This document shows positions 1 through 5,122 of a stretch of 5,122 nt of DNA, in pieces. The notes under the pieces were generated by a model. It was not told the DNA's origin, did no database searches, and worked only from the letters and a program-made list of their open reading frames with translations. The DNA is from Candidatus Zixiibacteriota bacterium (GTDB lineage Bacteria > Zixibacteria > MSB-5A5 > GN15 > JACZUZ01). Both the position numbers and the translations under genes were made by a program. Where the stretch lies: positions 1 through 5,122 of the forward strand of contig JADFNA010000168.1 of NCBI GenBank assembly GCA_022563625.1, given 5' to 3'. Each line of letters begins with the position of its first letter. Positions within the stretch are counted from its first letter, which is position 1.

Positions 1-861
1 AGTCAGCATGTCCGCCAGTTGAAACGCTATACCCTGATTCTCAGACATCTTGTGGCCTGACCGGTCAAGTTCAAGGGCAAACGCTGCGGCGTCATCGAGC
101 GCCCCCTGCGCCAGACCGATGGCCATTGCGCCGATTGATATTCGACCGCAGTCAAGTGTTAGCATAAACTGCTTGAATCCCTCCCCGCATTCGCCGAGCT
201 GGTTTTCTGCGGGAACTTCAACATCAGCAAAATGTAAAAATGCAGTGTCACTGCCGCGCAGCCCGAGTTTAACTTCTTTTTTGCCGGAGCTGAAGCCGTT
301 CATTCCCTTTTCGAGAATGAACGATGAGATGCCATAACTGCCGGGTTCATCGGATGTCTTGGCCGTAACCGTCGCCGCAAAACACTCAGTTGCGGATGTG
401 ATCCAGCACTTGGAGCCGTTAAGTATCCACTTGTCCCCGTCACGGACTGCGCGTGTTTTGGTCCCTCCGGCGTCTGAACCGGCGCCCGGTTCAGTCAGGC
501 CGAATGCAATCAGTTCTCCGGAACAGCCGCGCGGAAGATATTTGCGTTTTTGCTCTTCAGTTCCAAATGCATAAATCGGCCACAGCCCGAGCGAATTGTG
601 CGCGGCGACTGTGATCCCGGTCGAGCCGCACACCCGCGAAAACTCCTCGACTGCGATTGCATACTCAAGCGTCTCAGAACCCGCTCCGCCATACTTCTTG
701 GGTATCACCATGCCCAGATACCCCTCGTCCGCCAGCGGCTTCATTATTTCGCCCGGGAACCGCTGAGTTTCATCTATTTCCGCAGCGATAGGGGCAATGA
801 CGCGCTCGGCGAACTCACGGACCCTTTCGCGAAACTCTATATATCTTTTGTCCCAGTACAT
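1..861 (-). CDS. Acyl-CoA dehydrogenase, C-terminus beyond window edge
   Basis: FAD-dependent acyl-CoA dehydrogenase family member, expected to make the 2,3-enoyl-CoA in the cytoplasm and pass electrons to electron-transfer flavoprotein. The minus frame is open for 287 codons from ATG at 861 to position 1; the family is usually about 380 residues, so roughly the last 95, including the catalytic Glu region, are outside. Seen: an N-terminal helical domain (1-115), the family signature GLTEPGAGSD (121-130), a flavin-contact segment WITSAT (153-158), the middle beta-domain motif LRGSDTAFLHFADVEVP (201-217), and the start of the C-terminal helical domain. Odd: the usual R-x-Q-F-G...P motif is replaced at 264-275 (ELDRSGHKMSEN), the usual D-G-G-R is DCGR (237-240), and WITN is WITS. 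It starts 8 bp after the upstream dehydrogenase and is probably translationally coupled to it. Family assignment is certain; substrate is unknown and full activity is doubtful. Confidence 0.93.
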   Translation of the reverse strand, partial: MYWDKRYIEFRERVREFAERVIAPIAAEIDETQRFPGEIMKPLADEGYLGMVIPKKYGGAGSETLEYAIAVEEFSRVCGSTGITVAAHNSLGLWPIYAFGTEEQKRKYLPRGCSGELIAFGLTEPGAGSDAGGTKTRAVRDGDKWILNGSKCWITSATECFAATVTAKTSDEPGSYGISSFILEKGMNGFSSGKKEVKLGLRGSDTAFLHFADVEVPAENQLGECGEGFKQFMLTLDCGRISIGAMAIGLAQGALDDAAAFALELDRSGHKMSENQGIAFQLADMLT

Positions 862-867
862 GCTAAA

Positions 868-871
868 TCCT
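868..871 (-). promoter_or_regulatory. Ribosome binding site overlapping the upstream stop codon
   Basis: AGGA on the minus strand overlaps the TAG stop (872-870) of the upstream acyl-CoA dehydrogenase and lies 6 nt before the ATG at 861. This placement supports the chosen start and suggests that translation of the two dehydrogenases is coupled. Confidence 0.7.
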
Positions 872-2078
872 AATTATCCGCCCGGCTCGATTCAGCCCTT
901 CGGTCCTTGAGCAGGTCACGTGAGATGACCATTTGCTGCGCCTCGGATGTCCCTTCATAGATTTCCGTTATGCGCGCATCGCGGAAATAGCGTTCGACCG
1001 CGTACTCTTTAATATATCCATATCCGCCGTGAATCTGTACGCCTTCATTGGCGATATAATTCGCCGCCTGGCTGGCAAACAGTTTTGCCATTGACGCCTC
1101 ACGGTGATGCGCAACCCCCTGGTCCTTCAGCGCCGCCGCGCGATACACCATCAGCCGCGCCGCCTCAAGCCGGGTGGCCATCTGGGCCAGCTTAAACTGT
1201 ATCGCCTGAAAGTTTGCAATTGGCTGATTGAACTGCCGGCGCTCCTTGGAATACTTGATTGACGCATCAAGGGCCGCCATGCCAATCCCCACAGCCTGGG
1301 CGCCAACACCAATACGCCCGCCATTGAGAATGCCCACCGCGGTCTTGAAACCGTCGCCCTCAGCGCCCATCAGGTTTTCTCCGGGAACTTTGACATCGAC
1401 GAAATTCACTTCGCGCGTATCTGAACAACGTATGCCAAGCTTGTTTTCCGGTTTGCCAAGTGTCAGACCCTCACTCTTGCGCTCGACCACAAAAGCGCTC
1501 ATGCCCTTGCGCCCGGCCTCTTTGTCCGTCTTGGCAAACACAATAAACAGATCGGAAAAACCGGCGTTAGTGACCCAAAGTTTGGAGCCGTTCAGAACGT
1601 AGTGATCGCCCTCCCTAACGGCGGTGGTCGAGATGCTGAGAATATCAGTTCCCGCCCCCGGCTCAGACAGGCAGTAAGCGCCAATCCAGCCCTCGGAAAT
1701 CTTAGGCAGGTATTTCTTTTTCACCTCGTCGCCCGAGAAAAGATTAATTGCTTCAATCACCAACGAGTTGTTAACCGAAACAGTAATGCCCAGTCCGGCC
1801 GAACCTGCCGACAACTCCTCAATCACGACAGCATACGCCAACATAGACAAGCCCAGCCCGCCATATTCTTCCGGAGTGAGCATGCTAAAGTACCCCAGCT
1901 CCTGTAATTCTCTAATGATCTCCTCGGGGATTTCGCTCTTCGCGTCCCACTCTTCGGCGTTCGGAAATATTCTCTTTTCGGCAAATTCCCGCGTCGCCTC
2001 CCGCATGTCACGCGCCTCTTCGCTCAGCTCGAATAGCGCGCTGTCTGTTCTCGTTTCAACTGCTTGTGTCAAGACCAT
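870..2078 (-). CDS. Acyl-CoA dehydrogenase, short-chain/butyryl-CoA type, complete
   Basis: Complete 402-residue cytoplasmic flavoenzyme that oxidises a saturated acyl-CoA to the trans-2-enoyl-CoA, with ETF as the expected electron acceptor. All family landmarks are visible: N-terminal helical domain (about 15-130); YCLSEPGAGTD (135-145), family signature 1; LWVTNAG (167-173), contacting the flavin; RCSDTREVNFVDVKVP (217-232) in the middle beta domain; the canonical FAD-binding ERRQFNQPIANFQ (279-291); QIHGGYGY (348-355); and RDARITEIYEGTSEAQ (366-381), where Glu375 aligns with the catalytic base of medium- and short-chain enzymes. Overall it most resembles butyryl/short-chain enzymes, but chain length cannot be fixed by eye. 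An in-frame TAA 25-27 nt upstream rules out a longer form. No clear Shine-Dalgarno precedes this ATG, so it may depend on transcript context. It follows the hbd remnant by 62 bp and precedes the second dehydrogenase by 8 bp. Confidence 0.97.
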   Translation of the reverse strand: MVLTQAVETRTDSALFELSEEARDMREATREFAEKRIFPNAEEWDAKSEIPEEIIRELQELGYFSMLTPEEYGGLGLSMLAYAVVIEELSAGSAGLGITVSVNNSLVIEAINLFSGDEVKKKYLPKISEGWIGAYCLSEPGAGTDILSISTTAVREGDHYVLNGSKLWVTNAGFSDLFIVFAKTDKEAGRKGMSAFVVERKSEGLTLGKPENKLGIRCSDTREVNFVDVKVPGENLMGAEGDGFKTAVGILNGGRIGVGAQAVGIGMAALDASIKYSKERRQFNQPIANFQAIQFKLAQMATRLEAARLMVYRAAALKDQGVAHHREASMAKLFASQAANYIANEGVQIHGGYGYIKEYAVERYFRDARITEIYEGTSEAQQMVISRDLLKDRRAESSRADN

Positions 2079-2140
2079 GATTTTACTTATGAGTTCTAAG
2101 TGTTAGTGATTGATCGTTATTGAGTGTAATCGCCGACAGT

Positions 2141-2580
2141 TCAATTCCGATAATTATTTTGATATTCATAAAATCCGTGGCCGGACTTTCTGCCCCGGTA
2201 ACCGGCCTGTGTCATTTTTCCCAACAGCGGGCGCGGACGGCGCTTCGAATCGCCGTAACCACGATGCAGTGTTTCCATAATCGCCAGGCAAATATACAAT
2301 CCGATAAAATCAGCCAGAGTCAGCGGCCCATTGGATGGTTCATGCCCAGTTTCATTGCTGTGTCGATCTCCTCGGCCTGCGCCACGCCCTCCATCGGGGC
2401 GTAAACCGCCTCGTTGATCACCGGTATTAATATACGATTCGAAATGAATACTGGGTAGTCATTTACTTCCACCGCGGTTTTGCCCAGTTTTGCGCACGTT
2501 TCCGAAATCGCCGCAAAAGCCTCATCACTGGTGGCCAGCCCGCGTATCAGCTCAACCAGTTTCATGTCCAAAACAGTCAT
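2141..2580 (-). pseudogene. hbd: 3-hydroxyacyl-CoA dehydrogenase remnant: C-terminal domain only, frameshifted
   Basis: Remnant of an NAD-dependent L-3-hydroxyacyl-CoA (3-hydroxybutyryl-CoA) dehydrogenase, which would oxidise 3-hydroxyacyl-CoA before thiolysis. Homology starts abruptly at MKLVELIRG (Met codon at 2565), which in intact enzymes lies near residue 146 of about 282. The Rossmann NAD domain with GxGxxG and the catalytic His of the H-F-F-N-P motif are absent; only the partner Glu (of MKLVE) remains. The first frame runs to [10 protein letters not shown] and meets TGA at 2322-2320. Assuming one missing base between 2327 and 2326, the family continues as [10 protein letters not shown] and ends in [11 protein letters not shown] plus a short tail, with TGA at 2143-2141. 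Conserved sites are also changed: PGF is PVF, GLD is GLY, and a helix position usually Leu is Pro. The thiolase stop is only 17 bp upstream, so the deletion removed the 5' part of the gene without harming the thiolase. An ATG at 2580 could start a short product, but it has no convincing ribosome site. Confidence 0.9.
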
Positions 2581-2597
2581 CTCGTATTCAATAGAAT

Positions 2598-3797
2598 CTA
2601 AAGCGCTTCTATCGCCATTGCCACCGCATTCCCGCCGCCCAGGCACAAGGTCGCCAGCCCGGTTTTCTTACTGCGATCTTTGAGCGCATAAATCAGCGTT
2701 GTCAGGACACGCGCGCCGGAAGCGCCAATCGGATGGCCCAGCGCCACTGCGCCGCCATGTACGTTCACACGCTCCCAATCCCAACCCAGACCGTCTCCGT
2801 CGGCCAGGGCCTGCACTGCGAATGCTTCGTTGGCTTCAATCAGATCAAAATGATCAATCATCACTTCCATTTTTGCCATCAGCGCCTGCACGGCATAAAT
2901 CGGCGCGAAAAACAGATCCTTCGGCTCCACCCCGGCTGCGGCATATTCAACAACTCGGGCCAGCGGTGTCAGGTTTTGCTCCTTGAGTGTTTTCTCTGAA
3001 ACAACCACCAGCGCCGAGGCGCCATCATTCAGGCCGGGCGAGTTACCGGCGGTCACCGTTCCGCCTTCTTTCTGAAACGCCGGGCGAAGCTTGCCAAGTT
3101 TGTCCAGTGTTAGGCCGGGGCGGGGACACTCGTCAGTCTCAAAGATAAGCGCATCCCCCTTGCGCTGCGGGATTTCCACCGCGACAATTTCATCCTTAAA
3201 CTTGCCTGACTCAATAGCGGCCAGCGCCTTGTTGTGTGAACTGAGCGAGAATTCATCCTGCCTGTCACGTGAAACACCGCCTTTGTCCGCCGTATACTCG
3301 GCCGCATTTCCCATATGCCAGTTTTCAAAAGGGTCCCAAAGTCCATCAAGAATCATCGTGTCTTCAAATTTCTTGTGTCCAAATCGCAGACCCTGTTTGG
3401 CGCCGCGCAAAAGATACGGTGTGTTCGACATCGACTCCATACCGCCGGCAACAACACATTCATTGTCTCCGGCCCGAATCGACTGCGCAGCCAGCATAAC
3501 TGCCTTGAGTCCGGAGCCACAGACTTTGTTGACTGTCATTGCCGGGATTGTCGGCGGCAAACCGGAATGAATGGCGGCCTGTCTGGCGGGGGCCTGTCCG
3601 TTACCGGCCTGGATGACATTCCCCATGATTACTTCGTCGACAGACTCGGAACTGACCCCGGCTCTCCTAACCGCCTCACGTATTACCAGGGCGCCCAGCT
3701 CTGTGGCTGATTTTGGCGCCAAACCGCCCTGAAATGCGCCGATTGGAGTGCGGCAGGCCGATACTAAATATGCCGGATGTGTCTTGTCTGTCGCCAT
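2598..3797 (-). CDS. Thiolase, acetyl-CoA C-acyltransferase, complete
   Basis: Complete 399-residue thiolase. It cleaves 3-ketoacyl-CoA with CoA, or in reverse condenses two acetyl-CoA, in the cytoplasm. The four active-site elements are present: nucleophile Cys93 in NKVCGSG (90-96), NEAF (323-326), His355 in GHPIGASG (354-361), and second Cys385 in LCLGGGN (384-390). The substrate loop WHMGNAAE (160-167) and the CoA-contact segment [13 protein letters not shown] (249-261) are also seen. Length is normal for the family (about 390-400). An in-frame TAG just upstream of CAT-ATG fixes the start at 3797. It is the first gene of the minus-strand operon, 17 bp ahead of the hbd remnant and the two acyl-CoA dehydrogenases, which places it in beta-oxidation or a butyrate-type pathway. 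Sequence alone does not separate an acetoacetyl-CoA thiolase (AtoB/ThlA/PhaA-like) from a broader 3-ketoacyl-CoA thiolase (FadA-like), so no symbol is given. Confidence 0.97.
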   Translation of the reverse strand: MATDKTHPAYLVSACRTPIGAFQGGLAPKSATELGALVIREAVRRAGVSSESVDEVIMGNVIQAGNGQAPARQAAIHSGLPPTIPAMTVNKVCGSGLKAVMLAAQSIRAGDNECVVAGGMESMSNTPYLLRGAKQGLRFGHKKFEDTMILDGLWDPFENWHMGNAAEYTADKGGVSRDRQDEFSLSSHNKALAAIESGKFKDEIVAVEIPQRKGDALIFETDECPRPGLTLDKLGKLRPAFQKEGGTVTAGNSPGLNDGASALVVVSEKTLKEQNLTPLARVVEYAAAGVEPKDLFFAPIYAVQALMAKMEVMIDHFDLIEANEAFAVQALADGDGLGWDWERVNVHGGAVALGHPIGASGARVLTTLIYALKDRSKKTGLATLCLGGGNAVAMAIEAL

Positions 3798-3809
3798 ATG
3801 CTATTGTTG

Positions 3810-3815
3810 TCCTTT
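3810..3815 (-). promoter_or_regulatory. Probable thiolase ribosome binding site
   Basis: AAAGGA on the minus strand, 12 nt before the thiolase ATG at 3797. The core is good but the spacing is longer than the usual 5-10 nt. No better candidate lies closer, and the in-frame TAG between it and the ATG excludes an earlier start. Confidence 0.5.
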
Positions 3816-3855
3816 GAGTTACCATACTTTTCGTGAGGTTTCATTGTGGTTCAAT

Positions 3856-3893
3856 CTCTCTTAAGGTATGCACAAATTTGCCGACCTAGAGAG
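3856..3893 (-). promoter_or_regulatory. Imperfect dyad at the predicted operon start site
   Basis: On the minus strand CTCTC-T-AGGT (3893-3884) is complementary to ACCT-TAA-GAGAG (3867-3856), with nine paired bases per arm split by a small internal loop. The perfect 8-bp palindrome CAAATTTG (3880-3873) lies between the arms. The left arm begins about 6 bp downstream of the predicted -10 box, where a repressor operator or a leader hairpin would be expected. It does not match regulator sites that I know, such as the PsrA-type site, and no regulator gene is in the window. The function is inferred from position only. Confidence 0.4.
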
Positions 3894-3898
3894 TGGGA

Positions 3899-3927
3899 AT
3901 GATAGCGGCAATCCCGTCTTAAATCAA
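3899..3927 (-). promoter_or_regulatory. Sigma-70-like promoter of the thiolase operon
   Basis: On the minus strand the -35 box TTGATT (3927-3922, 4/6 of consensus) is followed by an exact 17-bp spacer and the -10 box TATCAT (3904-3899, 5/6). Transcription would start near 3892, giving a leader of about 95 nt before the thiolase ATG. It is the best promoter-like match I found upstream of the operon. Confidence 0.6.
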
Positions 3928-3962
3928 GTCATGCAGGACCAGATAGCCGTTTGTAAGCCAAT

Positions 3963-4021
3963 CATTTGCGCCGATTGCGGCGATTGGACCGATTGCCCGA
4001 TTGACCGATTGCGGCGAATTG
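3963..4021. repeat. Short tandem repeat, seven CGATTG-type units
   Basis: CGATTG is repeated at 3972, 3981, 3990, 3998 and 4006, followed by a variant CGAATTG at 4015 and preceded by a degenerate CATTTG at 3963. Unit length alternates between 9 and 8 bp (9, 9, 9, 8, 8, 9). The array ends 2 bp before the predicted -35 box of the beta-barrel gene. It could be an array of binding half-sites or a slippage-prone microsatellite. Confidence 0.85.
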
Positions 4022-4023
4022 TC

Positions 4024-4052
4024 CTGGCATGTTGAGTTCGCCACTATAGAAT
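4024..4052 (+). promoter_or_regulatory. Predicted promoter of the beta-barrel gene
   Basis: The -35 box CTGGCA (4024-4029, 4/6) is followed by 17 bp and the -10 box TAGAAT (4047-4052, 5/6). This would give a leader of about 40 nt without obvious secondary structure. An overlapping TATAGA (4045-4050) is an alternative -10. The segment TAGAATTG also resembles the Bacteroidetes -7 element TAnnTTTG, but the strong Shine-Dalgarno downstream is not typical of that phylum. Confidence 0.45.
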
Positions 4053-4083
4053 TGTAAACAGAACCAAATCTACATCTCACACC

Positions 4084-4090
4084 AGAGGAG
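4084..4090 (+). promoter_or_regulatory. Strong Shine-Dalgarno of the beta-barrel gene
   Basis: AGAGGAG lies 8 nt before the ATG at 4099. It is the strongest ribosome site in the window; it fixes the start codon and suggests high expression. Confidence 0.85.
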
Positions 4091-4098
4091 AACATTAG

Positions 4099-4740
4099 AT
4101 GAATTTCAAGAAAAACTTCAATCACACTTTCAAAAACGCGGTGACAGGCATTTTATCAGCCGGCATTCTGGCGCTGGTGTTCGGATCAAACGCCTCGGCG
4201 CAGATCCCGCAAACACCCAGTCTGAAGCCAAAAGTATACATCGGCGCCGGCTTCTCCGCCTTAACCGGGCCGTCAAGCTTCACAAACAATTTCGGCGCAT
4301 CATTGTCGTTCATGGGCGCCGTCAGCCTGCCTCTGGCCGGCGGATTTGAGCCGGTTGCAAAGTTCCACTATCATGATTACAGTCTCGCCAACGCGGCAAC
4401 CACGCTCGGTTTCACTGATCCGAATACACGTTTTATCATGTATGGCGTAGACGGCAAGTATTCTTTAGGCCCGCCATTGGTACCGGTTAAATTATACTTG
4501 CTCGGAGGCGGCGGTATCCTGAATCTGAAGCAGGACGCCTACAGCATTGGCACGGCCCCGGCCATTCTGAATTTCCCGGCCATAAGCTCCTCGAATTTCT
4601 ATTTTAACATCGGCGCCGGGGTCGACCTGAAGCTGGGTCCGGCATTCGCCCTGTTCGCCGAAGCCAAGTACACCACCGCCAGCAATGACGCAGGCTCAAT
4701 CGGATTTTTCCCGGTCCTGGCCGGCATTCGGATTCTCTAG
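4099..4740 (+). CDS. Secreted outer-membrane beta-barrel protein
   Basis: A 213-residue predicted outer-membrane protein. A Sec signal peptide is clear: a basic N-terminus with Lys4, Lys5 and Lys12, a hydrophobic core at about 13-29, and cleavage after ASA (32-34), leaving Gln35 as the first mature residue. The mature part has no Cys and shows eight Gly-rich amphipathic stretches compatible with strands, at about 45-55, 66-79, 83-96, 110-123, 128-141, 166-179, 183-194 and 200-213. The last strand (ending LAGIRIL) runs to the C-terminus, as in small OmpA/OmpW-like or OMP_b-brl type barrels, though the final residue is Leu rather than the usual aromatic. The specific family and function are not recognised; a structural or small-solute role is possible. 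It has its own promoter, a strong ribosome site and a strong terminator, so it is transcribed alone. A diverged copy starts at 4889. Confidence 0.88.
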   Translation: MNFKKNFNHTFKNAVTGILSAGILALVFGSNASAQIPQTPSLKPKVYIGAGFSALTGPSSFTNNFGASLSFMGAVSLPLAGGFEPVAKFHYHDYSLANAATTLGFTDPNTRFIMYGVDGKYSLGPPLVPVKLYLLGGGGILNLKQDAYSIGTAPAILNFPAISSSNFYFNIGAGVDLKLGPAFALFAEAKYTTASNDAGSIGFFPVLAGIRIL

Positions 4741-4769
4741 CCACACCCGCTTAGCGCACAGCTTGTACC

Positions 4770-4803
4770 GAGGGCCGGGTTTTCTCCGGCCCTCTTTCTT
4801 TTT
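4770..4803 (+). terminator. Intrinsic terminator after the beta-barrel gene
   Basis: A perfect 9-bp GC-rich stem pairs GAGGGCCGG (4770-4778) with CCGGCCCTC (4786-4794) around a 7-nt loop, followed by TTTCTTTTT (4795-4803). It lies 29 bp after the stop codon and should end the transcript before the second barrel copy. Confidence 0.93.
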
Positions 4804-4888
4804 AACCCTTGCTCGGCGCTGAACTGCTCATCAATTTGTTTGCGCTTTTTTATTAGCGGAAACGCACATCCCGCCGTAACTTGCCTTC

Positions 4889-5122
4889 ATGTCACTGATA
4901 ATCAAAATTATCAGAAGCCCTCTAGCGCTGGCTTTACTTGCCGTGCCGCTTCTGAGCCTACCGTCTTTCTCGCAAACACCCGGCGCTCCGCGTTTGGCCC
5001 CAAAAATCTATCTCGGCGCCGGCTATGCCGCGATACTGAATCCTGATCGCGTTGACAGCCTGTTTAATCCATCAATCTCTTTTCAAATCGGCGTTGGGCT
5101 GCCAATTTCGCCGGGCTTTTAA
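4889..5122 (+). pseudogene. Second beta-barrel paralogue, stops after 77 codons at the window edge
   Basis: The 77-residue product has its own signal peptide (Lys6, Arg9, hydrophobic core about 10-24, likely cleavage after SFS at 26-28). Its mature start QTPGAPRLAPKIYLGAG parallels QTPSLKPKVYIGAG of the protein at 4099, with three extra residues. Similarity continues through the second strand to LPISPGF (71-77), matching LPLAGGF of the paralogue. There the frame ends in TAA, where the paralogue has a Glu codon (GAG); a GAA-to-TAA change would explain it. The stop is the last three bases of the window, so a true nonsense mutation and an error at a sequence end cannot be told apart. If the stop is real, only about two of eight strands are made and the product could not fold as a barrel. 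An in-frame TAA at 4877-4879 and the signal peptide fix the ATG at 4889. No Shine-Dalgarno and only weak promoter-like sequence precede it, in contrast to its neighbour. Confidence 0.6.

Larger units (their letters stand above)
3798..4098. other. Divergent intergenic region
   Basis: These 301 bp separate the minus-strand fatty acyl-CoA operon from the plus-strand beta-barrel gene. They hold, from left to right, a leader with a possible ribosome site for the thiolase, an imperfect dyad, a minus-strand promoter, about 35 bp with nothing recognisable, a CGATTG-type repeat array, and a plus-strand promoter with a strong ribosome site. I see no gene in it: the open frames are short and without family features. 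Confidence 0.8.

Noticed and set aside
1228..2106. Open plus-strand frames antisense to the complete acyl-CoA dehydrogenase
   Set aside because: They are shadows of a strongly conserved minus-strand gene and have no family-like sequence or ribosome sites.
2079..2140. Internal promoter or terminator between the hbd remnant and the acyl-CoA dehydrogenase
   Set aside because: These 62 bp are AT-rich, but I see no paired -35/-10 boxes, stem-loop or T-run.
2598..2646. Extension of the hbd remnant frame upstream to an ATG at 2646, inside the thiolase gene
   Set aside because: The extra residues are an out-of-frame reading of the thiolase 3' end and show no similarity to the dehydrogenase. The real homology begins at about 2565.
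3015..3053. NSPGLNDG in the thiolase, where many thiolases have NASGLNDG
   Set aside because: Pro at this CoA-contact position is a common variant (NAPG-type) in bacterial acetyltransferases, and all catalytic residues are intact, so it is not a sign of decay.
3767..3844. Possible 25-codon upstream frame in the thiolase leader (minus strand, ATG at 3844)
   Set aside because: It overlaps the thiolase start in another frame, has only a poorly spaced purine run before it and no leader-peptide character such as runs of one amino acid.
3919..4125. Minus-strand 68-codon frame across the divergent region
   Set aside because: It reads through the CGATTG repeat, both predicted promoters and the start of the barrel gene, and has no recognisable protein features.
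4804..4888. Promoter for the second barrel copy
   Set aside because: The region is T-rich with TATTAG at 4851-4856, but no -35 box at a sensible distance and no Shine-Dalgarno, so I do not list a promoter.

Overview
The window looks like chromosomal DNA of a diderm (Gram-negative type) bacterium of unclear phylum. Moderate GC, Shine-Dalgarno leaders, a CoA-linked beta-oxidation operon and small secreted beta-barrel proteins would fit an uncultured environmental lineage, perhaps of the FCB group, but nothing here fixes the taxonomy.

Positions 1-3797 hold one minus-strand gene series. Read in its own direction it runs: acetyl-CoA/acyl-CoA thiolase (3797-2598), a broken 3-hydroxyacyl-CoA dehydrogenase (about 2580-2141), a complete acyl-CoA dehydrogenase (2078-870), then a second acyl-CoA dehydrogenase (861-1) that runs off the left edge. 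This order (thiolase, Hbd, Acd, Acd) is typical of butyrate or short-chain fatty acyl-CoA oxidation operons. A good sigma-70-like promoter (3927-3899, minus) lies about 100 bp upstream of the thiolase, with an imperfect dyad at the expected transcription start.

The most notable feature is the dehydrogenase remnant. Almost the whole NAD-binding Rossmann domain (about 145 residues) is missing. The remaining C-terminal domain has a one-base deletion, and several family-conserved residues are changed. The pathway step from 3-hydroxyacyl-CoA to 3-ketoacyl-CoA is therefore not encoded here in working form, although the thiolase and the complete acyl-CoA dehydrogenase keep their catalytic residues. 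The second acyl-CoA dehydrogenase has an open frame but has lost the usual R-x-Q-F-G FAD-contact motif.

Positions 3798-4098 are a divergent intergenic region with back-to-back predicted promoters and a seven-unit CGATTG-type short tandem repeat between them. From 4099 the plus strand carries a secreted protein of 213 residues, predicted to be an eight-stranded outer-membrane beta-barrel. It ends in a strong intrinsic terminator (4770-4803). A second, diverged copy of the same family starts at 4889, but its frame stops after 77 codons, exactly at the window edge, so it is either truncated or affected by a sequence-end error.

No RNA genes, CRISPR arrays, insertion sequences or defence genes were seen. 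I do not find a convincing new multi-gene system. The points worth a second look are the operon decay, the tandem barrel paralogues and the repeat array between the divergent promoters.
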